From Oscillospiraceae bacterium (lineage in GTDB: Bacteria; Bacillota; Clostridia; Oscillospirales; Ruminococcaceae), in NCBI GenBank assembly GCA_031281115.1, contig JAITFV010000226.1, positions 1-13,592 of the forward strand: a DNA stretch of 13,592 bases, in the 5' to 3' direction. How positions within the stretch are numbered: position 1 is the first letter of the stretch; every line of letters begins with the position of its first letter. Shown one piece after another: positions 11,597 through 13,592 of this stretch. The notes beneath the pieces are model-generated. The model saw only the letters and a program-made list of their open reading frames with translations. It ran no database searches and was not told the origin of the DNA. A program made the translations under genes and the position numbers.

Positions 11597-13402
11597 ATGG
11601 CACGTAACAAATTCGATATAGACGAAACCTTAGAAACCCCGTTTAATTCCAAGCACTTGAAACGGGCGCTCGTCTACACGGGAAAACATAAAAAGAATAT
11701 CACGGCCGCGCTTATTTTCAGCGCGTTCTCAATCGCAATTGCGCTGCTTGAGCCGCTTATAATAAGACACGCTGTTGACAGGGCGATTCCCGACAGTGAC
11801 TACCGCTTGCTCGTCATGCTTGCAATCGGGCTTTTAACAGCAGTTGTGACCAGCGTTATGCTCGCACGTATGCGAACGATTATCATGACAAAAGTCGGTC
11901 AGAGCGTGATTTATGAAATCCGTCGCGATGTATTCGCGCATTTACAAAAGCTCTCATTCGAGTACTACGACAGCCGCCCGCACGGCAAAATATTAGTTCG
12001 TGTCATTAACTATATCAACAGTGTTTCGGATTTAATGACCAACGGCATAATAAATTTCATACTTGAAATTTTTAACCTTGTTTTCATCACGGTTTTCATG
12101 TTTATTGTTTCATGGAGGCTCGCGCTTGTGGTGATTGCGGGGCTGCCGCTTTTCGCGATTTTCATTTTCTTAATTAAAAACAAGCAGCGTAAAGGCTGGC
12201 AGGCGGTTTCCAATAAAACCTCGAACCTTAACGCCTACCTGCATGAAAGTATACGCGGTGTGCAGATTACGCAGCTTTTTGCACGTGAGAAAACAAATTC
12301 CGAACTCTTCGATAAATTATCGCGCAGTTACCGAAAAGACTGGATGTATGCTATCAGATACGTTCATTTGCTTTGGCCCGTTTCAAACTTTATTGAGGTT
12401 ATTGCAAGTGTTTGCGTAATAGCCTTTGGATTGCTCGTTTTCCCCGGATATGTTTCACTTGGAACTTTAATCGCAATGAGCGGTTATGCATTCCGCTTCT
12501 GGCAGCCGATTATCAACCTTTCGGGTTTGATGAATTCTTTCATCAACGCTGTCGCTTATCTTGAGAGGATTTTTGAATTGCTTGATGAACCTGTTGTGGT
12601 AAACGATATTCCGGACGCGGCGGAAATGCCGGAAATCAAAGGAGATGTTGAATTCAAGAACGTAACTTTCGCCTACGAGGACAACATTAACGTCTTAGAC
12701 CACCTTTCGTTCGCCGTAAAAGCGGGTGAAAGCATCGCACTCGTAGGCCCTACCGGCGCGGGAAAAACCACAATCGTGAATCTTATTTCGAGGTTCTATA
12801 ATCTTAATTCCGGCGAAATTTTAATTGACGGCAGCGATATTTCAAAAGTTTCGCTCGTCTCTCTCCGTTCGCAGATGGGAATTATGCTTCAGGATAGTTT
12901 TATTTTCAGCGGGACGCTGATGTTTAATTTAAAATACGGCAGACTTGACGCTACAGATGCGGAAGTTCGCGAAGCCTGCAAAATCGTTGGAATCCATGAC
13001 TATATAATGAGTCTTAAATCCGGCTATGACACCGAGGTGAGCGAGCGCGGGCAGGGCTTGTCCGGCGGGCAGAAGCAACTCATTTCCTTTGCACGAACGA
13101 TTCTCGCAAACCCGAAAATCTTAGTACTTGACGAGGCAACTTCGTCAATCGACGCTAAGACCGAGCGCAATTTACAAACAGGAATTAATTATCTCCTGAA
13201 GGGCGGCAGTCAGTCCGGCAGAGGACGCACCTCTTTCATAATCGCGCACCGGCTCTCAACAATCCGCAATTGCGACAGGATTATGTACGTTTCGGAGCAG
13301 GGTATAACCGAGAGCGGTTCTCATGATGAGTTGATGGCTAAAAAAGGCGATTACTACAGGCTTTATACAGCACAAAGTTTTGAAAGCGAGGTTGCGGGGT
13401 GA
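11597..13402 (+). CDS. ABC exporter half-transporter, canonical ATP-site subunit
   Basis: A 601-residue partner of the preceding gene product: type I exporter membrane domain (about 20-330), then a nucleotide-binding domain (350-601). Walker A GPTGAGKT (384-391), Q-loop Q432, signature LSGGQ (488-492), Walker B ILVLDE with catalytic E513, and switch histidine H551 (FIIAHRLST) are all present. Together the two proteins should form a heterodimer whose hydrolytic site combines this subunit's Walker A/B with the partner's ISGGQ. The N-terminal extension of about 20 polar residues before the first helix is usual for the LmrD/TM288-type subunit. The ATG has AAGGAGA 6 nt upstream. The 138-nt gap to the first subunit, filled by a hairpin repeat, is unusual because such pairs are normally packed tightly. 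Substrate unknown. Confidence 0.93.
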   Translation: MARNKFDIDETLETPFNSKHLKRALVYTGKHKKNITAALIFSAFSIAIALLEPLIIRHAVDRAIPDSDYRLLVMLAIGLLTAVVTSVMLARMRTIIMTKVGQSVIYEIRRDVFAHLQKLSFEYYDSRPHGKILVRVINYINSVSDLMTNGIINFILEIFNLVFITVFMFIVSWRLALVVIAGLPLFAIFIFLIKNKQRKGWQAVSNKTSNLNAYLHESIRGVQITQLFAREKTNSELFDKLSRSYRKDWMYAIRYVHLLWPVSNFIEVIASVCVIAFGLLVFPGYVSLGTLIAMSGYAFRFWQPIINLSGLMNSFINAVAYLERIFELLDEPVVVNDIPDAAEMPEIKGDVEFKNVTFAYEDNINVLDHLSFAVKAGESIALVGPTGAGKTTIVNLISRFYNLNSGEILIDGSDISKVSLVSLRSQMGIMLQDSFIFSGTLMFNLKYGRLDATDAEVREACKIVGIHDYIMSLKSGYDTEVSERGQGLSGGQKQLISFARTILANPKILVLDEATSSIDAKTERNLQTGINYLLKGGSQSGRGRTSFIIAHRLSTIRNCDRIMYVSEQGITESGSHDELMAKKGDYYRLYTAQSFESEVAG

Positions 13403-13453
13403 CGGCTATAATTACAGCAGATATTTCCACTAAGGAATTGCCAAGATATAAAG

Positions 13454-13482
13454 TTGACTTGTCAACCAATTTATGTTATAAT
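13454..13482 (+). promoter_or_regulatory. Promoter-like pair reading into repeat copy 3
   Basis: TTGACT (13454-13459) and TATAAT (13477-13482) are separated by 17 nt, a near-consensus sigma-A promoter. The -10 box is the border of the 127-bp repeat, so RNA would start inside hairpin 2. It may drive a structured RNA or a gene beyond the right edge. Confidence 0.55.
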
Positions 13483-13592
13483 CGTTTAAATTGAAAACTG
13501 TTCCACAGTTTCAATTTAAACGGGTTTCCGCTGCGTGAGCGCAGCGGGCGCTGTCGCAACAGCGCAAGCCCCTTTAACTTAAAAAGCGAAAC
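13483..13592 (+). repeat. 127-bp composite hairpin repeat, copy 3 (cut by window edge)
   Basis: The first 110 bases are visible: hairpins 2, 3 and 4 complete and the left arm of hairpin 5. It differs from copy 1 at two positions and from copy 2 at one. The conserved bulged A of hairpin 2 is present, as in both other copies. TATAAT directly precedes it, as in copies 1 and 2. Confidence 0.85.

Overview
The window (about 13.6 kb) looks like chromosome of an uncultured-type clostridial bacterium, probably near Oscillospiraceae/Ruminococcaceae. This is inferred from AGGAGG-type ribosome binding sites, sigma-A promoters with TTGACA/TATAAT boxes and 17-bp spacers, a RocG/GudB-type glutamate dehydrogenase, a monoderm-style type IV pilus gene set, and the protein sequences. 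No rRNA, tRNA, CRISPR array, transposase or phage gene is visible.

Layout. Positions 1-2327 (minus strand) hold a type IV pilus operon driven by a near-consensus promoter: a PilC/GspF inner-membrane platform protein (TTG start), a prepilin, and the first 51 codons of a PilM-like protein that runs off the left edge. Positions 2366-3834 (minus) hold one uncharacterised 378-residue protein with a C-x2-C-x2-C motif and a downstream terminator. Positions 3901-4504 hold no gene but a dense mosaic of stem-loop modules. Positions 4514-5873 (plus) hold gdhA with its own promoter. Positions 5983-8093 (minus) hold araA and araD, overlapping by 19 nt. Divergent from araA, with the two -35 boxes abutting, lies a cytoplasmic GH26-like glycoside hydrolase (8210-9673), followed on the same strand by two ABC half-transporters (9719-11458, 11597-13402) that form a typical heterodimeric exporter with one degenerate and one intact ATP site.

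The most unusual content is non-coding. Two families of composite hairpin repeats recur between genes. The 127-bp family (four chained hairpins) is present at 2507-2633 (+), 3915-4041 (-) and 13483 to the right edge (+). The roughly 70-95-bp family (three or four hairpins) is at 4051-4144 (+), 5911-5980 (-) and 11460-11531 (-). Within both families, copies differ at paired positions by compensatory changes that keep the stem intact, which argues for selection on folding or on palindromy. Copies are bordered by TATAAT/ATTATAGT/ACTATA strings, and similar strings separate further, different hairpin modules upstream of gdhA, including two cloverleaf-like structures. Two 127-bp copies flank the uncharacterised gene in inverted orientation, and one supplies its stop codon. 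I do not recognise these repeats as a named family; whether they are mobile (MITE/REP-like), RNA-level elements, or both cannot be settled from this window.

Metabolic reading: araA/araD and the divergent hydrolase suggest intracellular processing of a plant-type glycan and entry of L-arabinose into the pentose phosphate pathway (no araB or transporter is in the window). gdhA links 2-oxoglutarate and glutamate. The ABC pair is probably an independent drug or lipid exporter.
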